In this document: one piece after another, positions 15,337 to 24,206 of the stretch
Layout of the letters: every line of letters starts with the position of its first letter
Position numbering within the stretch: the stretch's first letter is position 1
NCBI RefSeq assembly: GCF_035998675.1
Contig: NZ_DASYHI010000024.1
Location: 62,001 to 126,000, forward strand
Reading direction: 5' to 3'
DNA: 64,000 bases
DNA from: Telluribacter sp035998675
GTDB lineage: Bacteria; Bacteroidota; Bacteroidia; Cytophagales; Spirosomataceae
Notes under the pieces: model-generated
What the model saw: only the letters and a program-made list of their open reading frames with translations
What the model was told of the DNA's origin: nothing
Databases searched by the model: none
Program-made: the position numbers and the translations under genes

Positions 15337-16533
15337 TTATTCGTCCAGGTCGTCCAGGCTGGCTTTGCTTTTATTATTCAGATTCATGGAAAGCGACAGG
15401 CGCAGGGTCTGGGCCAGCGGGCTGCCCTGGCGTACGGGCATCAGGTAGGCAAAGTCAAGCGCGTATTTCTCCTGGAAGCGGGCGCCGAAGCCGACCGTAA
15501 AGAACTTGCGGTCACCCTTCATCCGGCTTTCGCTGAAATAGCCAAAACGGGCCGCGAATACATCATTATACCAGTATTCTACTCCGGACGAAATAGAGAT
15601 TTCTTTTACTTCTTCGCTAAAACCATCGGGGGCGTCGGCAAAGGAACCAAATATACCCGTCATGAGGGGCAGCTCCCGGGGGTCTCTGCCCCGTACGGCT
15701 ACGTATTGCCCGCCCTGGTAGCGCCAAACCGGCGGAGTAGGTACCATCAGCTTATTGGCGTCCAGTACAAAGTTGAAGCGGTTGCGCCCGTCGGCGGTGT
15801 AGGAAATCCCCGTTCCTAATTTCAGGTTGGTAGGAATAAAGAATCTGTCATCACTACCGTAGGATACCTTACCACCCAAGTTGGATATCATGGCTCCCCA
15901 CGACCAGGTCAGGTTGCTGCCGGTTTCAAGATTAGCAAACTCTTTCTTATAGTAAGCACTGATATCACCCGCGGCCGTAGTAGCCGGCCGTACCGAAAAG
16001 CCACTCACCACCGCGTTACCAGCCAGGTTGGAGTAAATATATTTTAAGGACAGCCCCATCGAAAAATTCTGGGAAAGCTGCCGACTATAAGTACCGGCCA
16101 CGGCCAGTTCCTGGGCTACAAAATAGCCGATATTTATACCGCGGTTATTGCGCAGGTCAATTTCCCCGTTATTAAAATAGTTTAGCGACAAGGCTACTAC
16201 CTGTCCTTTACCTACCTTCTTGTAGCCGGTCAGGTACGTTAGGAACATATCGTCGACCAGGTTGCGTAGCCAGGGCGTATAGGAAATTGATACACCAAAG
16301 TCTTTGTCGGTATAAGGAAGTTTGGCCGGGTTCCAGAAAGAGGCGTTCGCGTCCGGACTCAGGGCCACGCCGGCGTCGCCTAAGGCAGCGCTGCGGGCGT
16401 CGGGAGTAAAGTTAAGGAAAGCAAGTGGTGTGGTTGGAATGCGCCGGGTGGTGTCGGTGGTAAGCGGCTGAGCAAGCAGGTCGCCTCCCCAAAAAAGTAA
16501 TAAAGAAGATAAACTAACGAAAAAACGTTTCAT
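15337..16533 (-). CDS. porV: Type IX secretion system outer-membrane protein PorV (LptO)
   Basis: Outer-membrane 14-strand barrel of the FadL superfamily that forms part of the type IX translocon and attachment complex and shuttles cargo to the sortase PorU. The 398-residue product has a signal peptide (KRFFVSLSSLLLFWGGDLLA) and the family opening TTPLAFLNFTPDARSAALGD, then AGVALSPDANASFWNPAKLP. The frame extends upstream to 16572, but the ATG at 16533 gives the clean signal peptide. It lies downstream of porU in the same direction with a 109-bp gap, which contains a near-consensus -7 box TACTTTCG at about 16594-16601, so it may have its own promoter. Terminator at 15262. Confidence 0.93.
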   Translation of the reverse strand: MKRFFVSLSSLLLFWGGDLLAQPLTTDTTRRIPTTPLAFLNFTPDARSAALGDAGVALSPDANASFWNPAKLPYTDKDFGVSISYTPWLRNLVDDMFLTYLTGYKKVGKGQVVALSLNYFNNGEIDLRNNRGINIGYFVAQELAVAGTYSRQLSQNFSMGLSLKYIYSNLAGNAVVSGFSVRPATTAAGDISAYYKKEFANLETGSNLTWSWGAMISNLGGKVSYGSDDRFFIPTNLKLGTGISYTADGRNRFNFVLDANKLMVPTPPVWRYQGGQYVAVRGRDPRELPLMTGIFGSFADAPDGFSEEVKEISISSGVEYWYNDVFAARFGYFSESRMKGDRKFFTVGFGARFQEKYALDFAYLMPVRQGSPLAQTLRLSLSMNLNNKSKASLDDLDE

Positions 16534-16642
16534 ATTTCTTTGGTTTTGCTGGCAGAGGACCACGGGGCACACTCAGACAGGGAAGTCAAAATTACGACGA
16601 AAGTAACAGAATAATATATTTTTTTACAACAATTCACCTCAA

Positions 16643-19600
16643 TCACCGTGCCATAAGAAGTTTGCCCGCCCGGCGGTCGTTAGAACCATCCTTTGTAGAA
16701 CGTACCGATACCTCGTACAGGTATGTACTGACACCGTTTGCTAATACAGATTGCAGTATTTCGGGCTGGAGGGTTTGGCGCAAGATTTTCGGACTGTTAT
16801 AGTATGTTTGATGGGAAGTATGCAAGATTTGACCGGACAAATTTAATATTCTGAAATGGACTTCTATGTCTTCGTTGTCGCGGCTGTGCTCAATCTCAAA
16901 CGATAGCTGGTCCTGAACGGGGTTAGGAAATACTACCGCCCGCACCAGCTTTATTCCGGACTCAGACCCAACTATGAATCGCAACGTTATTTCGGAAGAG
17001 TTAGTATATGTATCCCATATTTTTATGTGTACGGTATAGGTACCGGCGGGAAGTGGCCCCAACGGAAACCGAATAGTACCCCGGCGGAAGTCGTCGGTCT
17101 GGGCTACAAAGTAGTCGGTAAGTACATAGGTAACGGAGTCGTTGAGCGTGGCTACCAGCTCGTGCCCCAGGCCCGCCCGCGACAGGTTAATACCACTTTC
17201 GTCGGAGGCTTCAATCCACAGTACCGGGGCCGCAGGTACTACCTGGTCATTTTGAAAACTGCGGTCGTTGAGGTAGGCTTTTAGCTGGGGCGGCGTGCGG
17301 TCCGTCAGGTTGTTCTCACTGCCTCCTACCACCACGCCCAGCTGCCCGGCCGCGTCGCGGAGGCTGTCGGTACTAACCATGTACACGCTGACCCGACCCT
17401 CACCGGGGCGGTAGTCAATGTTGCGGGGTACTACGAATTCCGTGGTGAACCGGCCGTTCCTGACGCTGACGGTACCATCAAAAAGTTTGTTTCGGTATTC
17501 ATAATAAGTCGCCGGACTGCCACTTTCCGCGCCCGCTGTCCTGAAGCTGACGGGCTTGTCAAATACAGTGACGCGGGCGGTACCGTTAAAATCGGTCTGG
17601 GTCAGGGTGTCTCCGGTTTGGGTTACTGTACCCCGGAGCGTTACTTTTTGCAGCGCACGCAACGTATCGGGTTTGGTTTCCCAGCGTACTTCATATTCGG
17701 GCCGGGCCAGTTGCATGGAAGGGTCGCCGAGCAGGGCGAAATTCCGGTTGAGACTCCCGCTGAGGCTATTGTTTTTGGTAAGCCGGACTATATCGCCCAT
17801 GCGCCCCCGGGGGCGCGTGGCTACAAAAGCCTCGTAAAATGCTTTGTTAAGGGAAAAGTTGGTACTGGCAAAGACCGGCCGGGTAGTAGTAACGGCCCCA
17901 ATGGCGGCTCCGCGGGGGCTAAGTACCATCAGTTCGGCCCCCGATACGAGGGCGGGGTCGTCGTAGCGGCCAAACTCACAGGTAGCCGTCACGAGCAGGG
18001 GCATATTGTCATACCCACGCACCGACTGCATATCGGCCAGGGTAAGTACCTGCTCCTCGGCCCAGCCGCCAATACCCCCGTGACCGGTGTAGTTTAAGAC
18101 CAGGGTACCTTCGTCAATATGCTGGCGAATGCTGGTGTTGAGCGACGGAACTTTCTGTCCTTCCGGCGTGGAAAGTTGCGGAAAGGCATCCACAAAAAGG
18201 CGCTGGGGAAGCAGATAAGGTTGGATAATAGTGGCCAGCTCGTTGGCGTGTTGCTGGTGAATATTTCCGTCGCCATCGTCGGCCACAAAGCTGAGGCGGT
18301 TGCGCCAGGCCCCCCTGGTGCGGGAGGAGGTAGCGTAATAGATAAGCTTGTCTACTACCGTACGGGCTTCTTCGACCGTTTTGACGGGCAGGCGCCCTAT
18401 GCCAATTTCCAGGGTATGGTCGCCGCCGGTGGTTTCGTTCCAGTTACCCTCACCGTCTTCCAGGAATCCGAAATAGTCGTCTGATGAATAGGTAAATACC
18501 GGGTGCAGCGACTCGCGGCTTTCGTAAGTTGGTACCCAGCCTAGTTGCTGCACCGGCGACTGACTGCGGCCACGATTGCGGTAGTCGTAGGTAGCGTCGC
18601 CAAAGAGCAGCAGGTACTTTAGCTTGCCGGGCGACTGCCGGTACAGATGCCGGGCAAAATCGCGGATAGCCGACACATCCGGACGGCCCGAAGCAAACTC
18701 ATTGTACACCTGCCCGGTAGTGACTACGAGTACCTCCAGGCCATCGTGCTGCCGTCGTAACTGCGCCAGCCGCTGCGCTTCTGACGCCCAGGCCGGGGCC
18801 GTTACTATCAGTAAGTCAGGTACCGGGCGGCCATACAAATCCTGATTTGGTACCGGCTGCCACCCCTGCGGCTCGAGCGCCTGCTGGGGCAGGAAGCCCA
18901 CGTAGGTACGCGCCTGCCGCGCCCCGTGCGTGCGGAACTGGGCGGTACCCTCGGCGGTACGCTGCAGGAGGGACCGGGCGGGCTGTTGCGCGTCGGTTAC
19001 GTCCCACCATTGCCAGTCGGGGGAGGTAGTTTGTATCCGGTACAGCACGGTATCCGTCGTAGCGGGTCGGAAACGGTACAGCTGCTGTGCATCGTACTGG
19101 CGCAGGTACCGCCTGGTTTGTAAAGCCACGTAGTCAAGGTAGGCCTGGGCGTTGGCCTGAGTACCCTTTTCAAAAAGTACCCCCACCGAAAAAGCAGACG
19201 GAGGCGTGTCGGTTACTTTGAAAGCATATTCCTTTTCGACGGTTTGGGCCCGGAGGTCGTAGCGGTAGGTCGAAACCGTTCCCACGGGCTGCTCCCCCAC
19301 CTCCCGGTCGTTGACCTGCCAGCGGAAGCGGGTAGCTACCTGGGCCGAAGCAATGGCCCGCGTCCGGAGCCGGGCCTCCGTACCGGGTACTATCCCCGGC
19401 AGCGGTACCGGCAGCCTGAGCTGGCTACTGAGGCCCAGGTACTCGCCCCACCACTCGCGGCCCGACTGCAACAGGTTCACTGCTTCTTCCTCACGAAACC
19501 AGTAGTCGTCAAACTGCTCCACCACAGTGCCGCCTGCCGCACCAATACCGGGCCTGTCGGCCACCCGAAGCCCCGGTACCTGCCCTACCGTAAGAAAATA

Positions 19601-20056
19601 GTAGCTGGTGTCGGCGTAGTAGTTAACCTGGTGGCGAAACCCCGCCTGAGCCGGGTCGTACCAAACCTGATGCGGCGCGTCGGCGTAGAAGTACAGCGCG
19701 TCGTTGTCATCAAACCGGCCGTCTTCCTGTCCGGTAATCCAGATTCTGTTTTGGGTAAGACCCCGGGGGCGGGAGGTACTATTCGGCTGGGGGAGCATAG
19801 CCCCGCCGTTCCCGTAAAGCTGTAGGTACTGCGGGTTTAGGGTAGTGAGGTCAAAGCCCATTTTGCGCAGGAGGGCGGCATTGAGCCGGTATACACCAGT
19901 TTGGGTGGTACTTAGCTTATACCAGGAGCCGATAGACAGCGGGGCCGACGGCTGGGCCTGGGTAGTAGCCGACAGCATACCTCCACCCGCTACCACCAGC
20001 TGGGCGGCGTAACGTAGGTTAGTCAGTAAGTACTTCGCTTTGTTCCACCAGCGCAT
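16643..20056 (-). CDS. porU: Type IX secretion system sortase PorU
   Basis: Surface C25 (gingipain-type) peptidase that removes the C-terminal sorting domain of cargo and attaches the protein to the cell surface. The 1137-residue protein carries the C25 catalytic elements LVLNYTGHGGIGGWAEEQVL near residue 655 (catalytic His) and LLVTATCEFGRYDDP near 690 (catalytic Cys), preceded by LLLFGDATYDYRN. A long N-terminal beta region precedes it and an Ig-like, T9SS-type C-terminal region ends with VVFPNPVQDQLSFEIEHS, then LLMAR. The start MRWWNKAKYLLTNLRYA precedes a hydrophobic leader ending near TQAQ. It overlaps the upstream sprT-like gene by 38 bp. Confidence 0.95.
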   Translation of the reverse strand: MRWWNKAKYLLTNLRYAAQLVVAGGGMLSATTQAQPSAPLSIGSWYKLSTTQTGVYRLNAALLRKMGFDLTTLNPQYLQLYGNGGAMLPQPNSTSRPRGLTQNRIWITGQEDGRFDDNDALYFYADAPHQVWYDPAQAGFRHQVNYYADTSYYFLTVGQVPGLRVADRPGIGAAGGTVVEQFDDYWFREEEAVNLLQSGREWWGEYLGLSSQLRLPVPLPGIVPGTEARLRTRAIASAQVATRFRWQVNDREVGEQPVGTVSTYRYDLRAQTVEKEYAFKVTDTPPSAFSVGVLFEKGTQANAQAYLDYVALQTRRYLRQYDAQQLYRFRPATTDTVLYRIQTTSPDWQWWDVTDAQQPARSLLQRTAEGTAQFRTHGARQARTYVGFLPQQALEPQGWQPVPNQDLYGRPVPDLLIVTAPAWASEAQRLAQLRRQHDGLEVLVVTTGQVYNEFASGRPDVSAIRDFARHLYRQSPGKLKYLLLFGDATYDYRNRGRSQSPVQQLGWVPTYESRESLHPVFTYSSDDYFGFLEDGEGNWNETTGGDHTLEIGIGRLPVKTVEEARTVVDKLIYYATSSRTRGAWRNRLSFVADDGDGNIHQQHANELATIIQPYLLPQRLFVDAFPQLSTPEGQKVPSLNTSIRQHIDEGTLVLNYTGHGGIGGWAEEQVLTLADMQSVRGYDNMPLLVTATCEFGRYDDPALVSGAELMVLSPRGAAIGAVTTTRPVFASTNFSLNKAFYEAFVATRPRGRMGDIVRLTKNNSLSGSLNRNFALLGDPSMQLARPEYEVRWETKPDTLRALQKVTLRGTVTQTGDTLTQTDFNGTARVTVFDKPVSFRTAGAESGSPATYYEYRNKLFDGTVSVRNGRFTTEFVVPRNIDYRPGEGRVSVYMVSTDSLRDAAGQLGVVVGGSENNLTDRTPPQLKAYLNDRSFQNDQVVPAAPVLWIEASDESGINLSRAGLGHELVATLNDSVTYVLTDYFVAQTDDFRRGTIRFPLGPLPAGTYTVHIKIWDTYTNSSEITLRFIVGSESGIKLVRAVVFPNPVQDQLSFEIEHSRDNEDIEVHFRILNLSGQILHTSHQTYYNSPKILRQTLQPEILQSVLANGVSTYLYEVSVRSTKDGSNDRRAGKLLMAR

Positions 20057-20636
20057 GGGCAGGAATGGTATAGCGGCGTTGAGACGCCTTTTCGGTGCAG
20101 AGTACGCGGGTGCGCCTTAAGGTACCCCGGATAAATTCTCTCTTTTGAAAAACGAAAATACTTCCCTCGCTTAGGTGCAGCAGGGGCATTTTATTATGCT
20201 CTCCGGTGGTGTCGTACTGCTTAAGGGCCAGAAGAAGCGCCGCATCACTGCCGGTAGAAGCTTTGGGATTGCGGGCATAGCGCTGCAGGGGCAGGAGGAT
20301 GTCGGCCGGAAGTATCGCTTCGGTCAGGACGGGCTGGAGCAAGTCGCTAAACAGATTTTTCCATTCGGGTCCGTGGGGCGCTACCTTTCGGCGATACCGG
20401 CGGAACACCGCGCAGTGAGCTACTTCGTGAATATAGGTAACCAGAAAGTTGTACGGATTAAGATTGGCATTGACCGTAACACGGGGGCGGCTGCCGGGCT
20501 TGACCGTAAAGTCACCCAGGCGGGTACGGCGGGGGCGCGAGATGCGCAGGTCAAAATCGTACTGCTGCCAGAGTTGCTCGCAGTAGGCCAGGGTAGTGGC
20601 CGGAAGGTACCGGGCTAAGACCACTTGAATTTCCAT
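20019..20636 (-). CDS. SprT-like zinc metalloprotein
   Basis: A 205-residue cytoplasmic protein with a SprT-like domain. The zinc motif HEVAH lies at about residues 70-74 (NFLVTYIHEVAHCAVFRRYR), with a likely third ligand in the following APHGPEWK. The C-terminal part (VFQKREFIRGTLRRTRVLCT) resembles the zinc-ribbon-like end of the family but lacks paired Cys motifs. SprT-like proteins are related to the DNA-protein crosslink protease Spartan, but the bacterial members are not characterised. The 3' end overlaps the porU start by 38 bp, so the two are likely co-transcribed. Confidence 0.88.
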   Translation of the reverse strand: MEIQVVLARYLPATTLAYCEQLWQQYDFDLRISRPRRTRLGDFTVKPGSRPRVTVNANLNPYNFLVTYIHEVAHCAVFRRYRRKVAPHGPEWKNLFSDLLQPVLTEAILPADILLPLQRYARNPKASTGSDAALLLALKQYDTTGEHNKMPLLHLSEGSIFVFQKREFIRGTLRRTRVLCTEKASQRRYTIPAHALVEQSEVLTD

Positions 20637-20642
20637 AGCCCA

Positions 20643-20677
20643 AATAAAAAAAGAAAAGCCTTATTTACATAAGGCTT
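20643..20677 (-). terminator. Terminator after the small lipoprotein gene
   Basis: A 9-bp stem (20656-20664 with 20669-20677), loop GTAA on the minus strand, followed by TTTTCTTTTTTT. It lies 30 bp after the stop at 20707. Confidence 0.85.
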
Positions 20678-20706
20678 CCCATTTTCTTTTGACGTTTCGT
20701 CAATGA

Positions 20707-20892
20707 TTAGCGGATAGTAGTATCAGCAGCCATTGTAGTATCCATAGCCATTGTATCAGTAGCCATAGGATCTACGATAGCAGTGTCAACACTAACAGCA
20801 GTAGTATCAGCAGCCTCTTCAGAAGGCTTGCTTGTACAAGCTGCGAAAGTTACCATTGTAGCTACGAAAGCGAAAGCAAGTACTTTTTTCAT
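20707..20892 (-). CDS. Small Thr/Asp-rich lipoprotein (61 residues)
   Basis: MKKVLAFAFVATMVTFAAC is a clean lipoprotein leader with Cys at residue 19. The remaining 42 residues are low in complexity, dominated by Asp-Thr pairs (DTTAVS, DTAIVD, TDTMAMDTTMAADTT). Such small acidic lipoproteins are common in Cytophagales, but no function is known. It is a single-gene unit with a consensus promoter (20921-20949) and its own terminator, both of good quality, which suggests high expression. The frame is open to 20952, but only the ATG at 20892 makes the leader. Confidence 0.8.
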   Translation of the reverse strand: MKKVLAFAFVATMVTFAACTSKPSEEAADTTAVSVDTAIVDPMATDTMAMDTTMAADTTIR

Positions 20893-20920
20893 TTTTTGCG
20901 GTGTTTTAAGGTTTGCGATA

Positions 20921-20949
20921 CAAAAGTAGCACAAAAATTTAATTGTCAA
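20921..20949 (-). promoter_or_regulatory. Consensus promoter of the small lipoprotein gene
   Basis: On the minus strand, TTG (20949-20947) is followed by 18 bp and TACTTTTG (20928-20921), an exact Bacteroidota -33/-7 arrangement. The start codon is 28 bp further on. Confidence 0.75.
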
Positions 20950-21036
20950 CACCTAAGTCGTTGTATTTTTCCAAGAACTTAAAATTTCCTTAGAAAATAA
21001 TGTGAATGCTTTCTTTTGTACAAGAAATCCTTCTAT

Positions 21037-21822
21037 TTAGTTAATTTTGGCTATCCGTACCGACTGAGTATTAAAGGATTTGATACAGCGGGCTACTTCG
21101 GGCAGCAGTTCAGGATTGTGTTCTATACCATTCCCTACTACCACTACGTCGGCTCCGGCCTTCAGGGCAGTGTAGGCTTTTTCGGCGGTATTGATTCCGC
21201 CCCCCACAATAATGGGAGTCGTAACTACATCACGTACAGCCTTGATTAGGGCGCCTGGAACGGGCTCCTGGGCTCCGCTACCGGCGTCGAGGTACATGTA
21301 CCGAAGGCCGAGCATTTCGCCGGCCATGGCGGTGCACGCGGCCACGCTGGGTTTGTCGCGCGGGATAGGAATGGTGTTGCTGATGTACGACACGGTAGTA
21401 AGCTTTCCGCTCTCAATCAGCATATAGCCGGTGGGTAATATTTCTATGCCGCTTTTGCGCAGAATGGGCGCCGCAATAACGTGCTGACCGATAAGCAGCT
21501 CAGGGTTGCGACCCGAGATCAGCGAAAGGAGCAGAATGGCGTCGGCCGAGGGATCTATGTGCAGGCTGTTGCCCGGGAAAAGAATAGCAGGGATAGAAGT
21601 ATGCGTATGAATAGCGGCGATAAGCTGATCGATGGCATAGTGCGTGACCAGGCTTCCTCCCACAAAAAACAAGTCAACGCCTTCGCTCTCGGCATACCGC
21701 AGAAAAGCGGGGAAAGTAGCTATGTCCACCTTGTCGGGGTCCAGCAGTACCGCAAAGGATTTTCTTCCTTCGTTCCGTTTTTTCGAGAGTAGCGATGCTA
21801 TGTTACAGTTCGTTTTGTGCAT
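21037..21822 (-). CDS. Geranylgeranylglyceryl/heptaprenylglyceryl phosphate synthase
   Basis: PcrB/GGGPS family TIM-barrel enzyme that joins sn-glycerol-1-phosphate with a polyprenyl diphosphate to form an ether lipid precursor, the archaeal-type reaction also found in Bacteroidota. The 261-residue protein has FAVLLDPDKVDIATFPAFL near residue 23, FFVGGSLVT, ILFPGNSLHIDPSADAILLL, YMYLDAGSGAQEPVP and the phosphate-binding end TTPIIVGGGINTAEKA with VVVGNGIE. The chain length of the prenyl substrate cannot be told by eye. Its start overlaps the upstream membrane protein gene by 20 bp, implying co-expression. Confidence 0.92.
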   Translation of the reverse strand: MHKTNCNIASLLSKKRNEGRKSFAVLLDPDKVDIATFPAFLRYAESEGVDLFFVGGSLVTHYAIDQLIAAIHTHTSIPAILFPGNSLHIDPSADAILLLSLISGRNPELLIGQHVIAAPILRKSGIEILPTGYMLIESGKLTTVSYISNTIPIPRDKPSVAACTAMAGEMLGLRYMYLDAGSGAQEPVPGALIKAVRDVVTTPIIVGGGINTAEKAYTALKAGADVVVVGNGIEHNPELLPEVARCIKSFNTQSVRIAKIN

Positions 21823-22204
21823 GCGTGTGGTGCTCTGCTTCCAGAAAATTAGTTAGCCTTGTACGTGCCCAGGTCAGCGCCATTGTCAGGGCCATGCCCT
21901 GCAAAGCACTACCAAAGGAGCTACTGCTGCTTTTTTTGTCAGCAGCAGGGGGAAGGGAAGTATTGGTGTCTTCTTTGGCGTCTGGCAGCAAGGCTTCCAT
22001 AATCAGATATACGCCCGTTACTACTCCACCTATCACTAAGGCATGTTTTCCGTAGTGCAGGGTATCATCCTTTACATCATCCCACTGCGCTTCGAGGCGT
22101 TTTCGATAGCGTTCTACCAGGGTCAGTATTTCTTTTTTTTGTTCCTGAGTATTATAAGGGAAAGGCTGATACGCAGGGGAGGTATTCTCAAACGAAAAAC
22201 GCAT
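21803..22204 (-). CDS. Unknown protein with one or two membrane segments
   Basis: A 133-residue protein. Residues 20-50 are charged and helical (EQKKEILTLVERYRKRLEAQ), followed by a hydrophobic segment HALVIGGVVTGVYLIMEALL, a Ser-rich linker and a second amphipathic or membrane segment GSALQGMALTMALTWARTRL. The C terminus is His-rich (EAEHHTHAQNEL). No family recognised. Its last 20 bp overlap the start of the GGGP synthase gene, so a link to membrane lipid synthesis is possible by context only. A near-consensus box TACTTTTC lies upstream. Confidence 0.7.
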   Translation of the reverse strand: MRFSFENTSPAYQPFPYNTQEQKKEILTLVERYRKRLEAQWDDVKDDTLHYGKHALVIGGVVTGVYLIMEALLPDAKEDTNTSLPPAADKKSSSSSFGSALQGMALTMALTWARTRLTNFLEAEHHTHAQNEL

Positions 22205-22383
22205 AAATGGGTTTTATATATAGCCTACTGGCGCTAAAATTAAGGAAAAGTAACGAATTGAACGAAACCAGCGATGGCTGTACCGGGTATTTTATGGCTG
22301 TCCGGGCTTCGCGGCTGTACTTTTCCGGGGGTCGTCAGGTTTTAAAGTCTAAACGGGTCCGGGGCTTTGACTACCGCTATGCC

Positions 22384-22719
22384 TTAGTCCAGGATAGCTC
22401 CTAAAATAGCGGACACCACCGATACAATAAGGCTGAACAGCAGCGCCGATATAAAACCACCGACATCAAAGCCCGCCACCAGAAAGTCTACCAGGTATAT
22501 GATAAAGACGTTCACCACAAAATAGAACAGCCCCAGTGTCATGATGGTAATCGGCAGGGCCAGGATCTGGAGGACCGGCTTTAGAAAGGTATTAAGCAAG
22601 CCCAGCACGATGGCCACAACAATAGCGCTACCAAGACCATCGAGGATAACTCCGGGCAGGAGGTTGGCGGCGAGTAAGACAGCTAGCGTATTAACAACCA
22701 GGCGTATTAGTAAACTCAT
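22384..22719 (-). CDS. Phage holin family (PF04020-type) small membrane protein
   Basis: A 111-residue, very hydrophobic protein with about four membrane segments: RLVVNTLAVLLAANLLPGV, IVVAIVLGLLNTFLKPVLQI, LPITIMTLGLFYFVVNVFII and a C-terminal FISALLFSLIVSVVSAILGA. The pattern NTFLKPVLQILALPITIMTLG is the hallmark of the family (E. coli YvlD type). Despite the family name it is a widespread chromosomal protein, and nothing nearby suggests a phage. It lies 13 bp downstream of hisIE in the same direction, so it is probably at the end of that transcript. Confidence 0.88.
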   Translation of the reverse strand: MSLLIRLVVNTLAVLLAANLLPGVILDGLGSAIVVAIVLGLLNTFLKPVLQILALPITIMTLGLFYFVVNVFIIYLVDFLVAGFDVGGFISALLFSLIVSVVSAILGAILD

Positions 22720-22732
22720 AGTTTATAAAGGG

Positions 22733-23347
22733 TTAGCGGTGACGGCTACTAAGTACGTCAATTACCTCATCTAAATCAACGTTTTTGTGTTCCAGCAGCA
22801 CCAGGAGATGAAAGAGCAGATCCGCTACCTCACTCTTGAACAAATCTGCGTTATCGTCCTTTGCCTCTATTACTACCTCTACCGCCTCTTCCCCCACCTT
22901 CTGCGCGATTTTGTTAACCCCGCGCCCGAATAGCTTGCTGGTGTAGGACTCCTCCGATGGGTTCTGCTTCCGCTCCCTGAGTACCTGTTTCTGCAGGTAA
23001 TTAAGGAACGGCGCTTTGCCGGTATTTGTTTCGCCGAAGCAGGTATCCGCACCCGTGTGGCAGGTAGGGCCGGCCGGAGTGGCCTTGATGAGTAGGGTGT
23101 CCCCGTCGCAGTCGACCAGGATCTGCTTCACGTGCAGGAAGTTATCGGAGGTTTCGCCTTTGGTCCAAAGGCGCTGCTTGCTCCGGCTGAAGAAGGTCAC
23201 TTTGCCCTCGGCCTGGGTCTTTACCAGCGCTTCCTGGCTCATGTAGCCCAGCATGAGTACTTTGCCGGTAGCGGCATCCTGCACCACAGCGGGTACCAGG
23301 CCCCCGGCCGACTTGCTGAAATTTATAGTAGTAAGGTCCGTATTCAT
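22733..23347 (-). CDS. hisIE: Bifunctional phosphoribosyl-AMP cyclohydrolase / phosphoribosyl-ATP pyrophosphatase
   Basis: Catalyses histidine synthesis steps 2 and 3. The HisI domain (residues 1 to about 115) contains VLMLGYMSQEALVKTQAEGK, SRSKQRLWTKGETSDNF, the metal-binding DCDGD and GPTCHTGADTCF; the HisE domain follows with LFGRGVNKIAQKVGEEAVEV, VVIEAKDD and ADLLFHLLVLL. The fused form (204 residues) is usual in Bacteroidota. It is last in the hisH-hisA-hisF-hisIE run, 75 bp after hisF. Confidence 0.96.
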   Translation of the reverse strand: MNTDLTTINFSKSAGGLVPAVVQDAATGKVLMLGYMSQEALVKTQAEGKVTFFSRSKQRLWTKGETSDNFLHVKQILVDCDGDTLLIKATPAGPTCHTGADTCFGETNTGKAPFLNYLQKQVLRERKQNPSEESYTSKLFGRGVNKIAQKVGEEAVEVVIEAKDDNADLFKSEVADLLFHLLVLLEHKNVDLDEVIDVLSSRHR

Positions 23348-23422
23348 TTCAATATGGAGATATTGATCTTTTATGTAATATAATCGCTCAAAGCTAACAC
23401 CTAATAACCTAACCGCTACTAT

Positions 23423-24202
23423 CTAGTTAGTCATGCGCACAGGCAGGCTGTGCTCGCGCAGGTAGTTTTTCAGATCGGGAATAGGAATTTCTTTAAAATG
23501 AAAAATACTGGCCGCCAGACCCGCGTCGGCTTTCCCCTTGGTAAATACCTCCTGAAAATGCTCCATGGTACCTGCTCCTCCCGAAGCTATAATGGGAATA
23601 TTGGCATTGCCGGAAATAGTGGCGGTCAGTTCCAGCGCAAAGCCCCCCTTGGTACCGTCGGTATCCATGGATGTAAGCAGAATTTCCCCCGCGCCCCGGT
23701 CTTCTACTTCTTTCGCCCAAGGTATGGTACGCAACTCGGTAGGTTTGCGACCACCGTGCGTATGTACTATATGCTCTTGGGGCATGCCTTCGCCCAGAGA
23801 AATATAGCGGGTGTCAATAGCCACCACAATACACTGACTCCCGAATTCCAGCGCCAGCTCGTTGATTAGGTCCGGGTTGCGTACCGCGGCCGAGTTGATC
23901 GATACCTTGTCGGCTCCCGCGTGTAGCAGGGCCGACACGTCGGCCTTGGACGAGATACCCCCGCCTACCGTGAACGGGATATTGATGGTATGGGCCACCC
24001 GGTGTACCAGTTCCAGCAGGGTTTTACGCTGCTCGACCGTAGCCGTAATATCCAGAAACACCAGTTCGTCGGCGCCCTGCTCCGCGTAGGCAGCAGCCAG
24101 CTCCACGGCGTCGCCCGCGTCGCGCAGGTTCAGGAAATTGACGCCCTTGACCGTACGGCCGTCTTTTACATCCAGGCAAGGTATAATGCGTTTTGTCAGC
24201 AT
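23423..24202 (-). CDS. hisF: Imidazole glycerol phosphate synthase cyclase subunit
   Basis: TIM-barrel cyclase that uses ammonia from HisH to form imidazole glycerol phosphate and AICAR. The 259-residue protein has the N-terminal catalytic Asp region RIIPCLDVKDGRTVKGVNF, GGGISSKADV, ADKVSINSAAV, VVAIDTRY with the second catalytic Asp, and ILLTSMDTDGTKGGF and IIASGGAGTMEHF as phosphate-binding motifs. It lies 4 bp after hisA. Confidence 0.96.
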   Translation of the reverse strand: MLTKRIIPCLDVKDGRTVKGVNFLNLRDAGDAVELAAAYAEQGADELVFLDITATVEQRKTLLELVHRVAHTINIPFTVGGGISSKADVSALLHAGADKVSINSAAVRNPDLINELALEFGSQCIVVAIDTRYISLGEGMPQEHIVHTHGGRKPTELRTIPWAKEVEDRGAGEILLTSMDTDGTKGGFALELTATISGNANIPIIASGGAGTMEHFQEVFTKGKADAGLAASIFHFKEIPIPDLKNYLREHSLPVRMTN

Positions 24203-24206
24203 CTTG

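Noticed and set aside
22384..22719. Prophage remnant because of the holin family name
   Set aside because: The family is a common chromosomal membrane protein, and no phage structural, lysis or integrase genes lie nearby.
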